A stretch of 64,000 nucleotides of DNA from Novosphingobium barchaimii LL02 (GCF_001046635.1 NZ_KQ130458.1:1-64000); one strand, 5' to 3'. Counted from the first letter of the stretch, positions 9,854-20,277 are shown. The notes: generated by a model from the sequence alone, not told the origin. Program-made: numbers and translations.

Positions 9854-9859
9854 CTTCTT
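9854..9859. repeat. 6-bp target-site duplication, right copy (CTTCTT)
   Basis: Exact match to 7058-7063, directly abutting the TG...CA end of the IS21-family element. Confidence 0.9.
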
Positions 9860-10153
9860 TTCGTAGAGTTCAATCAACCATGGGAAATAGGCATAATATC
9901 TGAGGCGATTGGTGATGTTCGTGATGTTCGGAACCAGAGATTGGTAAATCCTGATGCTCGTCGCCTGGAGGCCAAGAGGGTCGAGGCCCATCGTCCAGCT
10001 GCCGGTCTTCGTCCAATAGGGATCGCCGTCCTGTTCAGATAATTCGAGTGCTACGCTCACTTCGTTCCCATTTTCCATTATTTTGACGCTGGAGAATGCC
10101 ACTTTGATACTTCCACAATCATATTGGCGTGGTTCTAGGCAGTGGCTCGGCAA
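9854..10153 (-). pseudogene. Unknown operon protein, N-terminal part (cut by the IS21 element)
   Basis: This is the 5' part of the gene whose remainder lies at 5705-7063. The native frame ends at LIELYEKK; the residues after that (CSATI...) come from the IS end. The start is either the ATG at 10153 or, more likely from composition, the ATG at 10078 (MENGNEVS), giving a full protein of 550 or 525 aa. It contains a motif rich in aromatics and arginine (TNRLRYYAYFPWL). The actin-like gene ends 16 bp upstream of 10153, so this was the third gene of the operon. Function unknown. Confidence 0.8.
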
Positions 10154-10169
10154 AGAATGTGCGCGAGCA

Positions 10170-11933
10170 TCATGTCATCTCCGGCCCGACGAAGCTGGAT
10201 TCCATTCGCACCAGCGGCGTGATGGAGGGCACTTGTGATGGCAGCTTGATCTCAGGAAGATCCGGTAGATCGCGGGTCAGGCCATAGGCGAGCAGCAGCC
10301 GTGATCGATCACATGACATGTCGGTCATGGCCTTCGGCGGGAGCGGGTGGATCGTCGGGGCTGCGCCCAGCACCCTTTCCGTCGGCATTTCAGCGATGAA
10401 CCGGTCATGGACTTCTGTTTTGCAGCCGCCACCGGTCACGAGCAGTTGGACCGGCTTTCTGCGGTAGGCGGCGTGAAAGCCGTCCTGAGCGCGTTCAGGC
10501 GAGCGCGCCCGGCCAAAGACCTCCTCGAATTCATGGTCGCATGCGCGCTTGAAATCTCCTGCGCTCAGCTGGCGACTAAGCGCGCTGTCTAGCGCAGCGG
10601 CGCCGAGAAGTTCGACGGCGGCTGAGAACACCGCGACACGCTCGCGGCCCACGAGATTGAAAGCGACGATATCGAGAGTCGATGCTCCAACATCGACAAG
10701 CATGTGGGAGCCTGGTTGGGAGGTCGGCGCGAACGCATAGCCCGCGACTGCCGCGGTCAATTCCGGCACGAGGTAAAAGCCTGTCGGCAATCGGTCCGGC
10801 GATCGAGAATGTGTCTGCCGCACCAGATCTGGGGTCAATCGCGAAGCAAAAGGGGCGAGCTCGACAGCTGCGGCAACGATCCTTTTGAAGATCGAGAAAG
10901 ATCTCGCATCATCATGCGCGGCAACGGGGATACCGACATTCACGGCCATGAACTGATCCGCACCCGCCGGACCGAGCGGCTTGGCCTGCCTGTACCATCC
11001 GAAGAAATGCGCGAAATGAAGGGCGAGAAAGGCGGCAGCCGCTTCGACCCGGGTGATGCTGACGTCGGGCCTCACCAGCTCGCCCCCATGGGCTCCGATG
11101 ATACCGGTTTTGAAGCCCTCGAGCGTTACCGCACCAGGCAGGGGGTAAAGCGAAAAACGGCCAGTTTTGGGGTCAAGCCACAAGGCAGTCTGCCAAAGAT
11201 AAGGATGCCCGAAGGACTGTAGGCCTTCAGACGCGGGCATGGCCTTGGTCGGGTTATCCGCATGATAGGGCTGGCTCACGGCGAGCTTGACCGAACTCGT
11301 TCCGAAATCGAAGCCGACGATGAAACCGTCGTCGAGGTCAGGCTGGAGCTTTTTCGCGAGCTGCGCCGCGCCATCAACGATTGCGCGGTTGATCATCGCC
11401 TGGTTCTGGGGCGTGATCGAAACCGGACGTGGCTCGATCATTGGCGTGGTGTTGCTCACTGCCGCAATGACCTTGCGGAATATTGTGTCCCTCGGAATGG
11501 CCGGCTCCGCTACGACTGGAGCAGGCTGCTTCACAGCGGCGGCGGCCCGCTCGGCTTCCAGGATGGCCTGATAGGCGGCCTTCATCCCTGGGCCTTTGAG
11601 GATGATTTTCTTCGGGCCTTTGGACTTGGGTTGTGGCTGGGCCTTCTTGTTTTTTGCTTTCTGCGCTTTGGCCCCCAGTTTGGAGGCTCGTTGGCCTGCC
11701 CCGTTCCGCGCCGGAAAAGTTGAAAGAGGAGGACACGACGTCGATTCGCCTTGCCCTACCGCCTGCTTCGCGAGCATTTGTTGCTCGATATCGGCAAAAT
11801 CGCCGTCCGCTGCCGGGGGCTTTCGGTCAGGGCTTCGGGACGGGGCATTTGTTCCGGCCAAGCTCGTGCGCAGGTCCATCAGGGCGGAAGCGGCATCAGC
11901 CAAGCTTGCGAAGCTCTTGCCTTTCTTGCTCAT
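10170..11933 (-). CDS. Hsp70/actin-fold ATPase-like protein
   Basis: This 587-aa protein has a charged, low-complexity N-terminal region (about 1-165, with a Lys/Pro/Gln-rich stretch near 95-120). An actin/Hsp70-type nucleotide-binding fold follows: phosphate-1 GFDFGTSSVKLAV (about 208-220), phosphate-2 MLVDVGASTLDIVAF (about 398-412) and adenosine motif LLVTGGGCKTE (about 495-505). There is no DnaK substrate-binding domain, so it is not a housekeeping chaperone. It overlaps the helicase stop by 4 bp (ATGA), which shows operon coupling. A regulatory ATPase for the helicase/PLD machinery is a reasonable inference. Confidence 0.78.
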   Translation of the reverse strand: MSKKGKSFASLADAASALMDLRTSLAGTNAPSRSPDRKPPAADGDFADIEQQMLAKQAVGQGESTSCPPLSTFPARNGAGQRASKLGAKAQKAKNKKAQPQPKSKGPKKIILKGPGMKAAYQAILEAERAAAAVKQPAPVVAEPAIPRDTIFRKVIAAVSNTTPMIEPRPVSITPQNQAMINRAIVDGAAQLAKKLQPDLDDGFIVGFDFGTSSVKLAVSQPYHADNPTKAMPASEGLQSFGHPYLWQTALWLDPKTGRFSLYPLPGAVTLEGFKTGIIGAHGGELVRPDVSITRVEAAAAFLALHFAHFFGWYRQAKPLGPAGADQFMAVNVGIPVAAHDDARSFSIFKRIVAAAVELAPFASRLTPDLVRQTHSRSPDRLPTGFYLVPELTAAVAGYAFAPTSQPGSHMLVDVGASTLDIVAFNLVGRERVAVFSAAVELLGAAALDSALSRQLSAGDFKRACDHEFEEVFGRARSPERAQDGFHAAYRRKPVQLLVTGGGCKTEVHDRFIAEMPTERVLGAAPTIHPLPPKAMTDMSCDRSRLLLAYGLTRDLPDLPEIKLPSQVPSITPLVRMESSFVGPEMT

Positions 11934-13815
11934 GCGCCGGCCTCCGCGACCTCGACCACTGCGATACCGACGAGCATTGGCTCGTCAAAGCTCAGGTCAT
12001 TTTCCTTACGGTTTATCTGCTCCAGCTTGAGATCCATCCGGGCGAGAAAGGCATTCAGCTTGCCCTGTATGGCATATGTGATGTTCATTTTCTTGGCGCT
12101 GCCCGAGGCGCGCAATTCGCGGATCTGGGTTTCGGCCCTGCTTTTCTCTCGTTCCTTGTGCTGCGTGATGAGCGCGCGCTGGGTGGCGACGTCGTCATAG
12201 TGCCGGGCGGCTTCCGCCCCTTCGAAGTCGGTTCGGCGTTCCTTGAGTGCCGGCAAAAGGTGCGATGCCATCACATCCGCGACATGGGGTAGATCGGCCG
12301 GTTCGAGATGTCGGAGCTGAGGGGCGCTGGCCAGCGATTCCATCAGCACTTGCTCGACGGCATCTTCTTCCAAGCTTGTGCCGGTGGCGAAGTCGACGCC
12401 AGCGAATGCTAGGCGATCGACAGGCAAAAGGCCATCGATCGACCAACGCTCGACTGCCACGACATATCGGCCTACGGGCAGAGGCCAATGCGGCTGATGA
12501 GGCACGCGATATGCGGTTACGGGCCGGGGCGCGACACCGACCTGCCGACCGTCGAGGAGCTGGGCGCAAAAGCGCGCCAGCGGATGGGTCATCGGAATGG
12601 CTTCCAGATTGCGATGGCGCAGCGGGTCTGGGTTGCTGCCGAACACGGCTTTCACGCCGCTGGCGGCGTCTCGAGAAAAGCGGGTCGGGTAGCGCCGGGC
12701 TTTCAGATTCCGAAAGTGCCCAAATTCGGCCTGCGCTCTTGGCGACAGGCGAACGTCATATGCTTCGATGTCGATGCCGTTGATCGGTTCGAAGCGCGTG
12801 CCCTCGAACGTATTGACCAGAATGCCGGCGATATAATCGCGCAGGTCGCTTTCGGTCAGCCGCTTGTGCGGCGCATAGGCTTCCTTGACCTTCTGAAGAA
12901 TGCTGTCGCCATGCGCCACCAGTCCAGGGGCTTCCCGCTCAAGCTCCTCTGCCTGCATTTTCCTCTGCTCTGCAGCCTGGATAGAGCGATCGAATTCACG
13001 TGCCCGTGCCTCTGGAGAAAGCTCGGGGTTGGTCAGGATGAATTCGATGTCGCGGATGATCTCACCCAGGATGGGTTCGAAGTCGCCCAGCGTCTCCTGG
13101 ATGATCCCCAGCCTCAGATAGAGCCGGTCATAGACCTGCTCTTCGATCGTTTCAGCGGCGATCAGATTGATGATGTCGATTGATGGCGATCGCTGCCCGA
13201 TACGGTCGATACGACCGATCCGCTGCTCCACCTTCATGGGATTCCAGGGCAGGTCCCAATTGATCAGAATGCGACAGAATTGAAGATCGAGGCCTTCACC
13301 GCCGACCTCGGACGTCAGCAGGATCGAGCCTGCGGGAGCGTCGGCAAAACGCGAGACGATTTCCTGGCGGTCAGCTTTGACGCCGCCATGGAGTTCCATG
13401 ATCGCAAAGCCGGCAGCCTGGAGCTTCGCAGCGAGATAGCTGATCGTGCGGCGAAAGCTCGAGAAGACGATGAACTTTTGATCGGGGTCCCGCTCGCGCA
13501 ACTGGCATAGCCAATCGAGCAGCTTTGCAAGCTTGGTATCGGCGGCTTCCAGTCCCGCTAGAACGGCGGGATCATCGCAGATTTCTCCAAGCGCGCTAAT
13601 CAGCGGGCCTGGCAACGCTCCAGGGGGTGATGCATCGTCCTCCTCGTCGAGCGTGAGGAAACCGCTTCTTTCGCCCCAATGGCGATAGGCAGTGGCCAGG
13701 CTCGAGGCGAGGAGTCGCTGGGTTTGGGCGAGCAGGAACCGCTCGTTGATGTCGTTGGCAAAGGCATATGCCTCGATGCGCTGTGTCGCCCGCTGATAGA
13801 AGGCGTCTTCCGCCT
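11930..13815 (-). pseudogene. SNF2-family helicase, C-terminal part (severed by IS6100 inversion)
   Basis: This 627-codon fragment holds the second RecA-like domain of a SNF2/RapA-type ATPase: FIVFSSFRRT (motif IV region), SILLTSEVGGEGLDL (motif V) and QRIGRIDRIGQ (motif VI arginine fingers). A long C-terminal region follows. It starts at the IS6100 boundary within EDAFYQRATQRIE. The continuation of the frame into IS6100 antisense is artefactual. The missing 412 residues, with motifs I-III, lie at 29239-30474 on the plus strand. Joined with one 8-bp duplication copy the frame is 3,114 nt, exactly 1,038 codons including the stop. The stop overlaps the Hsp70-like gene by 4 bp. Confidence 0.93.
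13808..13815. repeat. IS6100 8-bp target duplication, copy 1 (TTCCGCCT)
   Basis: TTCCGCCT abuts the left end of the first IS6100. Its exact reverse complement, AGGCGGAA, abuts the second IS6100 at 30467-30474. IS6-family elements make 8-bp duplications; an inverted pair marks an inversion between copies. Confidence 0.92.
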
Positions 13816-14695
13816 GGCTCTGTTGCAAAAATCGTGAAGCTTGAGCATGCTTGGCGGAGATTGGACGGACGGAACGATGACGGATTTCAAGTGGCGCCAT
13901 TTCCAGGGTGATGTGATCCTGTGGGCGGTGCGCTGGTATTGTCGCTATCCGATCAGCTATCGCGACCTTGAGGAAATGCTGGCGGAACGCGGCATTTCGG
14001 TCGACCATACGACGATCTATCGCTGGGTCCAGTGCTACGCCCCGGAGATGGAGAAGCGGCTGCGCTGGTTCTGGCGGCGTGGCTTTGATCCGAGCTGGCG
14101 CCTGGATGAAACCTACGTCAAGGTGCGGGGCAAGTGGACCTACCTGTACCGGGCAGTCGACAAGCGGGGCGACACGATCGATTTCTACCTGTCGCCGACC
14201 CGCAGCGCCAAGGCAGCGAAGCGGTTCCTGGGCAAGGCCCTGCGAGGCCTGAAGCACTGGGAAAAGCCTGCCACGCTCAATACCGACAAAGCGCCGAGCT
14301 ATGGTGCAGCGATCACCGAATTGAAGCGCGAAGGAAAGCTGGACCGGGAGACGGCCCACCGGCAGGTGAAGTATCTCAATAACGTGATCGAGGCCGATCA
14401 CGGAAAGCTCAAGATACTGATCAAGCCGGTGCGCGGTTTCAAATCGATCCCCACGGCCTATGCCACGATCAAGGGATTCGAAGTCATGCGAGCCCTGCGC
14501 AAAGGACAGGCTCGCCCCTGGTGCCTGCAGCCCGGCATCAGGGGCGAGGTGCGCCTTGTGGAGAGAGCTTTTGGCATTGGGCCCTCGGCGCTGACGGAGG
14601 CCATGGGCATGCTCAACCACCATTTCGCAGCAGCCGCCTGATCGGCGCAGAGCGACAGCCTACCTCTGACTGCCGCCAATCTTTGCAACAGAGCC
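13816..14695 (+). mobile_element. IS6100, copy 1 (880 bp)
   Basis: The terminal inverted repeats GGCTCTGTTGCAAA are at 13816 and (inverted) at 14682-14695. Length is 880 bp, as for IS6100. The left flank is helicase DNA. The right flank (TTGATGTG) enters a decapitated MarR-type gene. The encoded transposase is identical to that of the second copy at 30475-31354, which is in the opposite orientation. Confidence 0.96.
13841..14641 (+). CDS. tnpA: IS6100 transposase (IS6 family)
   Basis: DDE transposase of IS6100. The recognised protein runs from MLGGDWTDGT or MTDFKWRH to HHFAAAA (264 or 254 aa, depending on the start; 266 aa from the first ATG). A helix-turn-helix lies near EMLAERGISVDHTTIYRW (about 44-62). 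The catalytic acids are in WRLDETYVKV (first Asp), NTDKAPSY (second Asp) and NNVIEADHGKLK (Glu). It acts by copy-in replicative transposition, which makes cointegrates, adjacent deletions and inversions. Confidence 0.96.
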   Translation: MSMLGGDWTDGTMTDFKWRHFQGDVILWAVRWYCRYPISYRDLEEMLAERGISVDHTTIYRWVQCYAPEMEKRLRWFWRRGFDPSWRLDETYVKVRGKWTYLYRAVDKRGDTIDFYLSPTRSAKAAKRFLGKALRGLKHWEKPATLNTDKAPSYGAAITELKREGKLDRETAHRQVKYLNNVIEADHGKLKILIKPVRGFKSIPTAYATIKGFEVMRALRKGQARPWCLQPGIRGEVRLVERAFGIGPSALTEAMGMLNHHFAAAA

Positions 14696-15010
14696 TTGAT
14701 GTGCATTAAGGCGCAGATGGGAATGGCGCGCGCCGCCGACGTGGCCGAAATCATGAACCTTGCGCCCCGCACGGTGACGGAGGCGCTGGACGGGCTGGAG
14801 CGCGAAGGGCTGATCCAGCGCGTGCCGGACAAGGAGGATCGGCGGGTGAAGCGGCTTGCCATCACGCCCGCCGGAGAGGCGGCGGTGGCCGTGACGGAAC
14901 CCCTGCGGGTGGAATTGGGGGCAAGGCTTTTGAACGCCCTGACGCCGTCCGACAGGCGGCATTTTCATGCTGCGCTGCAAAAATTACTGCAGGGACTGGC
15001 TGACGCCTGA
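14696..15010 (+). pseudogene. MarR-family regulator fragment (5' end removed by IS6100)
   Basis: The open frame runs directly out of IS6100 and retains about 104 residues: the winged-helix recognition part (AEIMNLAPRTVTEALDGLEREGLI), the wing (DKEDRRVKRLAITPAG) and the C-terminal dimerisation helix. The first 35-45 residues normal for MarR proteins are missing, together with the promoter. The apparent TTG/ATG starts at the junction have no ribosome binding site, so it is probably not expressed as a working regulator. Confidence 0.82.
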
Positions 15011-15085
15011 CCTTTGATCCGCGCGATATTCTCTGTTATCATCGCCCGGTCGACCGGCATAAGCCCGGCGGCAGGGGAGAGTGCT

Positions 15086-15193
15086 ATGGAGCGTATGCAT
15101 TACAGCATGTGCCAATGCAGCGTCGGGTTGCTGAGCCTGTGCAGCGCATCGGCCCTGGCGTTGACCGGCACGCTCTATATCCTGCTCCACTGA
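15086..15193 (+). CDS. Small hydrophobic protein (35 aa)
   Basis: A short frame starts MERMHYSMCQC and contains one hydrophobic segment (about residues 14-34) ending ILLH. A good ribosome binding site (AGGGGAGA, 6-7 nt before the ATG) supports translation. Three cysteines lie near the N-terminal side of the membrane segment. It may be a small membrane protein; function unknown. It sits between the MarR fragment and the convergent ilvD. Confidence 0.45.
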   Translation: MERMHYSMCQCSVGLLSLCSASALALTGTLYILLH

Positions 15194-15257
15194 TCGCCTG
15201 CGGGCGAGCATCGGCAAGGCCGCGCCGCATCGTCGAATGCGGCGCGCAAGCTGAATA

Positions 15258-17111
15258 TCAGTCCTTTTCCACCTGGCCCACGTCCCGCACCGCGCCGCGC
15301 GCCGCATTGGTGGTAAGCGCCGCATAGGCCCGCAGGGCAGGGGAAACATTGCGCTTGCGACCGAGCGGCTTCCACGCCTTCGCGCCGCGTCCCTCCATCT
15401 CCGCCTTGCGGGCCGCGATGACGGCGTCGTCCAGGTCCAGCCTGATGACGCGATTGGGAATGTCGATGAGGATGGGGTCGCCGGTCGCGACCAGCGCGAT
15501 CAGCCCGCCCTCGGCCGCTTCGGGCGACACATGGCCGATGGAAAGGCCCGACGTGCCACCGGAAAAGCGCCCGTCGGTGATGAGCGCGCAGGCCTTGCCC
15601 AGCCCCTTCGACTTCAGATAGCTGGTCGGATAGAGCATTTCCTGCATGCCCGGCCCGCCCTTCGGCCCTTCATAGCGGATGACGACGACATCCCCCGCCT
15701 TCACCTCATTGCCCAGGATGCCGGCGACCGCCGCATCCTGGCTTTCATAGACGCGGGCCGTGCCGTGGAAGGTCAGGATGGACTCGTCCACTCCGGCCGT
15801 CTTCACGATGCAGCCTTCCGGCGCGATATTGCCGAACAGCACGGCCAGCCCGCCATCCTTGGAGAAGGGGTGCTCCGCGCTGCGGATCACGCCGGTCTCG
15901 CGGTCGGTGTCCAGTTCCTCCCAACGGGCGTTCTGGCTGAACGCCTGGGTGGTGCGGACGCCGCCGGGGGCGGCGCGGAAGAAGTTGCGGACCTCCTCGC
16001 TATTGGTGCGGCCGATGTCCCAGCGGTTGAGCGCGTCGCCCAGCGTCGGCGCATGGACGGTCGGCAGGGTCGCGTCGACCAGCCCGGCGCGTTCCAGCTC
16101 GCCCAGGATCGCCATGATGCCGCCCGCGCGATGGACGTCCTCCATATGCACGTCATTCTTGGCCGGGGCGACCTTGCAGAGGCAGGGAACGCGCCGTGAC
16201 AGACGGTCGATGTCGGCCATGGTGAAATCCACCCCGCCCTCATAGGCGGCGGCGAGCAGGTGAAGCACCGTGTTGGTCGACCCGCCCATGGCGATGTCCA
16301 GGCTCATCGCGTTCTCAAACGCGGCGAAGGTGGCGATGTTGCGGGGCAGGGCCGACGCGTCATCCTGCTCGTACCAGCGCTTGGCGAGGTCGACGATGGT
16401 GCGGCCCGCCTCCAGGAACAGCTTTTCGCGGTCGGCATGGGTGGCCAGCGTCGACCCGTTGCCCGGCAGCGACAGCCCCAGCGCTTCGGTCAGGCAGTTC
16501 ATCGAATTGGCGGTGAACATGCCGGAGCAGGAACCGCAGGTCGGGCAGGCGGACCGCTCGATGACCTTCACTTCCTCGTCGGTATAGCTGTCGTCGGCCG
16601 CGACGACCATGGCGTCGACCAGGTCCAGCGCGACGGTCTTGCCGCGCAGCTCGGTCTTGCCGGCCTCCATCGGACCGCCCGAAACGAAGATGGTCGGGAT
16701 GTTGAGGCGCATCGCGGCCATCAGCATGCCGGGCGTGATCTTGTCGCAGTTGGAGATGCACACCAGCGCGTCGGCGGTGTGGGCGTTCACCATATATTCG
16801 ACGCTGTCCGCGATCAAGTCGCGGCTGGGCAGCGAATAGAGCATGCCGTCATGGCCCATGGCGATGCCGTCGTCGACCGCGATGGTGTTGAATTCCTTGG
16901 CGACGCCGCCCGCCGCCTCGATCTCCCTCGCGACAAGCTGGCCCAGATCTTTGAGGTGCACATGCCCCGGCACGAACTGGGTGAAGCTGTTGGCGATGGC
17001 GATGATGGGCTTGCCGAAATCCTCGTCCTTCATGCCGGTGGCGCGCCAGAGGCCGCGCGCGCCCGCCATGTTGCGGCCGTGGGTGCTGGTGCGTGAACGA
17101 TAATGCGGCAT
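15258..17111 (-). CDS. ilvD: Dihydroxy-acid dehydratase
   Basis: This 617-aa Fe-S dehydratase of valine, leucine and isoleucine synthesis converts 2,3-dihydroxy-3-methyl acids to 2-keto acids. The signatures CDKITPGML (about 123-131) and [14 protein letters not shown] (about 194-207), and the C-terminal [15 protein letters not shown] motif, carry the cluster cysteines and metal/substrate ligands. Length is standard. It is a chromosome-type biosynthetic gene in an otherwise mobile setting, divergent from the LysR gene 92 bp away. Confidence 0.97.
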   Translation of the reverse strand: MPHYRSRTSTHGRNMAGARGLWRATGMKDEDFGKPIIAIANSFTQFVPGHVHLKDLGQLVAREIEAAGGVAKEFNTIAVDDGIAMGHDGMLYSLPSRDLIADSVEYMVNAHTADALVCISNCDKITPGMLMAAMRLNIPTIFVSGGPMEAGKTELRGKTVALDLVDAMVVAADDSYTDEEVKVIERSACPTCGSCSGMFTANSMNCLTEALGLSLPGNGSTLATHADREKLFLEAGRTIVDLAKRWYEQDDASALPRNIATFAAFENAMSLDIAMGGSTNTVLHLLAAAYEGGVDFTMADIDRLSRRVPCLCKVAPAKNDVHMEDVHRAGGIMAILGELERAGLVDATLPTVHAPTLGDALNRWDIGRTNSEEVRNFFRAAPGGVRTTQAFSQNARWEELDTDRETGVIRSAEHPFSKDGGLAVLFGNIAPEGCIVKTAGVDESILTFHGTARVYESQDAAVAGILGNEVKAGDVVVIRYEGPKGGPGMQEMLYPTSYLKSKGLGKACALITDGRFSGGTSGLSIGHVSPEAAEGGLIALVATGDPILIDIPNRVIRLDLDDAVIAARKAEMEGRGAKAWKPLGRKRNVSPALRAYAALTTNAARGAVRDVGQVEKD

Positions 17112-17203
17112 GGGTCTGTCCTCGGTTCCTCTCCGGCCCGCCTTACGCCATTGCGGACAGGTTGTGAAATATATTGCGGGCGCGCTATAAGGTCGCAGGA
17201 TGA

Positions 17204-18118
17204 ATGAATGACATGGATCTGCGCCAACTCAACCATTTCCTCGCCGTGGCGGAGGAACTGCATTTCGGCCGCGCCGCCGAACGGCTGGGCATGACCCAGC
17301 CGCCGCTCAGCCAATCCATCATGGCGCTGGAGCGCGAACTGGGCGCGCCTCTCTTCACCCGGACCAAGCGGCAGGTGGCGCTCACCCCCTTTGGACGGCA
17401 ATGGCTGGAGCATGTCCGGCCGGCCGTCGGCGCGGTGGCCGACCTGGCTGCCGCGGCGCGGCGGCTGCGGGCGGGGACGGTCGGGCGGCTTGCCCTCTCC
17501 TTCGTCAGTTCGGCGGACTACAGCATCCTGCCCGCGCTGGTGCGGCGCTATGCCAATGCCTTTCCCGACGTCGACATGACGCTGATGGAAGCGACGAGCG
17601 ACGTGCAAGTGGAGGCGCTGGTCGAAGGGCGGACCGACGCCGGCCTGCTGATCCCGCCCGCGTCCGGCCTGCCCGCCGCCATCGATTATCGCCCGTTGCT
17701 GCGCGAGCCGCTGGTCGCCGCCGTGCCGGAGAATTGGGCGAAGGACGGCCGCCTGCTGGTGGAGGAGGGCAGGCTGACGGGAGAGAGCTGGCTCGACCAG
17801 CCGTTGCTGCTTTTCCCACGCCACGTTTCGCCCACCTTCCACGACCTGATCGTCGACCATTATCGGGTCAGGGGGCGGGAGCCGCATGTGCGCCAGCGGG
17901 CGATCCAGATGCAGACGATCATCAGCCTGGTGTCCGCCGATATGGGATTGGCGCTGGTCCCCGCGTCCTTGCGCAACCTTGCCCGGACGAGCGTGCGCTA
18001 CCTGCCGCTGGCCGGCCCCGCTCCCCTGCTGGAAACCGGCCTGGCATGGCGCCGGTCGGACGAGGCGCCGACGCTGCGCGCCTTGCTGGGCATCGCTCTC
18101 GACATGGCCGAGGGCTGA
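17204..18118 (+). CDS. LysR-family transcriptional regulator
   Basis: This 304-aa protein has an N-terminal winged helix-turn-helix ([33 protein letters not shown]; about 6-45) and a periplasmic-binding-protein-like effector domain (about 90-295). It is transcribed divergently from ilvD, the usual arrangement when a LysR protein controls its neighbour, although control of ilvD is only inferred. An ATG at 17204 or 17213 could be the start; the AGGA at 17197 is spaced poorly for either. Confidence 0.92.
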   Translation: MNDMDLRQLNHFLAVAEELHFGRAAERLGMTQPPLSQSIMALERELGAPLFTRTKRQVALTPFGRQWLEHVRPAVGAVADLAAAARRLRAGTVGRLALSFVSSADYSILPALVRRYANAFPDVDMTLMEATSDVQVEALVEGRTDAGLLIPPASGLPAAIDYRPLLREPLVAAVPENWAKDGRLLVEEGRLTGESWLDQPLLLFPRHVSPTFHDLIVDHYRVRGREPHVRQRAIQMQTIISLVSADMGLALVPASLRNLARTSVRYLPLAGPAPLLETGLAWRRSDEAPTLRALLGIALDMAEG

Positions 18119-18124
18119 CCGCCT

Positions 18125-18922
18125 TTACCGGACGACGGCGCGGGTATAAAGGTGCCAGGTCGCATAGCCCAGCACGGGCAGCACCACCGCCAGCCCCACC
18201 AGCGCGGGCAGGGCGCCCAGCACCAGCAGCGCCACCACGATCAGGCCCCAGGCCGCGACCGTCACCGGATTATGCCATGCCACGCGGCAGGATGTGCGCA
18301 CCGCGACGCCCCAGTTGACCGGCTTGTCGACCGCCATGGGAAAGGAAACGACGCTGACCGCCAGCGTCAGCAGGGCGAAGCCGAAGCCGACCAGATTGCC
18401 GACCACGATCATACGCCAGCCCTGCGACGTGCCGAACAGGGCCGAAAGGAAAGCGCCCGGGGAGGATGTCGACCCAGGCACATTTTCCAGCGTCGCATGA
18501 TAGATGAACCAGGCCGCCGCCATCCACGCCATGAACAGCAGCGCCAGCACGCAGGTCAGGTCGAACAGGGCGGAGCCGCCCGGCTTGCGGATCACGTCCA
18601 GGAAATGGCGCCAGCGCGCGTCCAGCCCCGCCTCCCGCCGCCGCGCCAGTTCGTAGAAGCCGCTGGCGAAGGCTGGCCCCAGCAGGATCGCGCCCGCCAC
18701 CAGCGGGAAGATCAGCGGCAGGATCGACATCTGGCTGGCGGACATGATCGCCAGCGCGACAATGATCGGATAGATGAAGCCGATGAACAGCAGATCGCCC
18801 CTTTTGGCGAGGAAATCGTCCCAGCCCTGGCGCAGGGCGATGCGCAGATCGTCGAACGTGATGGTGCGGACGGAAATATCTTTCCCGGCGGACGCCGCCT
18901 GGGACGGGTGAGCCATTGCCAT
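18125..18922 (-). CDS. DUF2189 membrane protein
   Basis: This 265-aa inner-membrane protein has about six hydrophobic segments. The DUF2189 hallmark is at the N terminus: VRTITFDDLRIALRQGWDDF followed by a first membrane hairpin. AGGAGA 7 nt upstream supports the ATG at 18922 over longer alternatives. It converges on the LysR gene with 6 bp between stops. Function unknown in the family. Confidence 0.85.
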   Translation of the reverse strand: MAMAHPSQAASAGKDISVRTITFDDLRIALRQGWDDFLAKRGDLLFIGFIYPIIVALAIMSASQMSILPLIFPLVAGAILLGPAFASGFYELARRREAGLDARWRHFLDVIRKPGGSALFDLTCVLALLFMAWMAAAWFIYHATLENVPGSTSSPGAFLSALFGTSQGWRMIVVGNLVGFGFALLTLAVSVVSFPMAVDKPVNWGVAVRTSCRVAWHNPVTVAAWGLIVVALLVLGALPALVGLAVVLPVLGYATWHLYTRAVVR

Positions 18923-19271
18923 GGTGCGCTCTCCTGACCGAACGCCATGAAGCCCTTTATTCCGATCTGTCCTCTGTCGGGACATGCGCGCCTTCCGGGC
19001 GAGCATCTCTCGGCATGAGGGATGCGCCTCATGGCCAATGGCGGCATCCTACACCCGGAACACCGCATCCGCCAGTCCCTCCGATCCCGGGCCGCAACGA
19101 CATTTCCGCCTTCGCTCATGGGTGGTCCTGAACCGGAACGCATAGCGTTCTTCTCGGCCATCTTTGCGAAGCGGGTTAACCCATGGCAATGAAAATCTGT
19201 TTTCGGAACCGGGACAAGGAACGGGAATCCCCTCCTCGCGCTTATCGGTGAACAGGCGGACAGGAGCGATC

Positions 19272-20273
19272 ATGGACAAGAGCCGCAGGAGCACGCGAAC
19301 GCCCTGCACGCATATCGTCATCACGGGCGCGTCGAGCGGCATAGGCCAGGCCACGGCGGAGGCTTTCGCGGGCCGGGGCGCAAAGCTGGTTTTGGCGGCG
19401 CGGGATGGCGAGGCGCTGGAAGCCGTGGCGGAAAGGTGCCGACGGGCCGGCGCGGAGGTGCTGACCGTGCCGCTCGACATCGCGGATGCGGAGGCGGTGC
19501 GGCAACTTGCCCAGTCGGCGCGCGATTTTTGCGGATCGATCGACCTCTGGTTCAGCAATGTCGGCGTCGGGGCCGTCGGCAAGTTCGTCGACGTCCCGAT
19601 CGAGGCGCACGAACGGACGATCCGCTCCAACCTCATCGGCCATATGAATGACGCCCATGCGGTGCTCCCGATCTTCATGGCGCAGCGGCATGGGATCTTC
19701 GTCAACATGATCTCGCTCGGCGGATTGACCGGCACGCCCCATGCCGCCGCTTATGGAGCGAGCAAATTCGGCCTGCGCGGCTTTTCGGAGGCACTGCGCG
19801 CCGAAATGACGGAATGGCCGGACATCCATATCTGCGACGTCTATCCGGCCTTCGTCGACACGCCCGCGCTGCGCCATGCCGGCAATTATACGGGCAAGGC
19901 GCTGACCGCTCCACCGCCCATGCTGGACCCGAGGAGGGTGGCGGCCGCCATCGTCGGCCTGGCCGACCGGCCCCGCGACAGCGTGCCGCTGGGGGCGCCG
20001 ACCTGGTTCGTGCGGTTCGCCCATCCGCTTGCGCCCTCGCTGCTCAGCCGGATCGGGAATCTGGCCTTCGGGCGCTACTTCGCCTCGGCGGAACGCGCGC
20101 CGGTCTCGCGGGGCAATCTGTTCGATCCGCCTCGGGACAACGGCGGCATCGATGGCGGCTTTCGCAAGCCCGCGCCGGAACGGCGGAGGGCGGTTCTGTC
20201 GGTGGGCGCAGGCGTGGCGGCCGGGGTTCTGCTCCTTGGCCTGCTGTCGGCGCGACGTTCGTTCGGGCGATAG
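19272..20273 (+). CDS. Short-chain dehydrogenase/reductase
   Basis: This 333-aa NAD(P)-dependent oxidoreductase has a Rossmann motif TGASSGIG (about 17-24) and a catalytic YGASK (Tyr/Lys, about 158-162). A hydrophobic tail ([13 protein letters not shown]) probably anchors it in the membrane. The start at 19272 is preceded by AGGAG. The stop is 4 bp before the next ATG, so it forms an operon with the flavoprotein downstream. The substrate is not predictable. Confidence 0.93.
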   Translation: MDKSRRSTRTPCTHIVITGASSGIGQATAEAFAGRGAKLVLAARDGEALEAVAERCRRAGAEVLTVPLDIADAEAVRQLAQSARDFCGSIDLWFSNVGVGAVGKFVDVPIEAHERTIRSNLIGHMNDAHAVLPIFMAQRHGIFVNMISLGGLTGTPHAAAYGASKFGLRGFSEALRAEMTEWPDIHICDVYPAFVDTPALRHAGNYTGKALTAPPPMLDPRRVAAAIVGLADRPRDSVPLGAPTWFVRFAHPLAPSLLSRIGNLAFGRYFASAERAPVSRGNLFDPPRDNGGIDGGFRKPAPERRRAVLSVGAGVAAGVLLLGLLSARRSFGR

Positions 20274-20277
20274 CGGA

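Noticed and set aside
2582-13815. Identification of the helicase/PLD operon as DISARM
   Set aside because: DISARM needs drmA, drmB and a methyltransferase; none is present, and the Hsp70-like gene is not part of DISARM.
11930-14623. An 897-codon minus-strand frame joining helicase sequence to a long N-terminal extension
   Set aside because: Residues upstream of 13815 are the antisense of IS6100; the same extension occurs at the second IS6100 copy. Only 11930-13815 is helicase.
20029-20277. 83-codon N-terminal extension of the first flavoprotein
   Set aside because: It overlaps the SDR gene out of frame; the ATG at 20278 starts the FAD motif.
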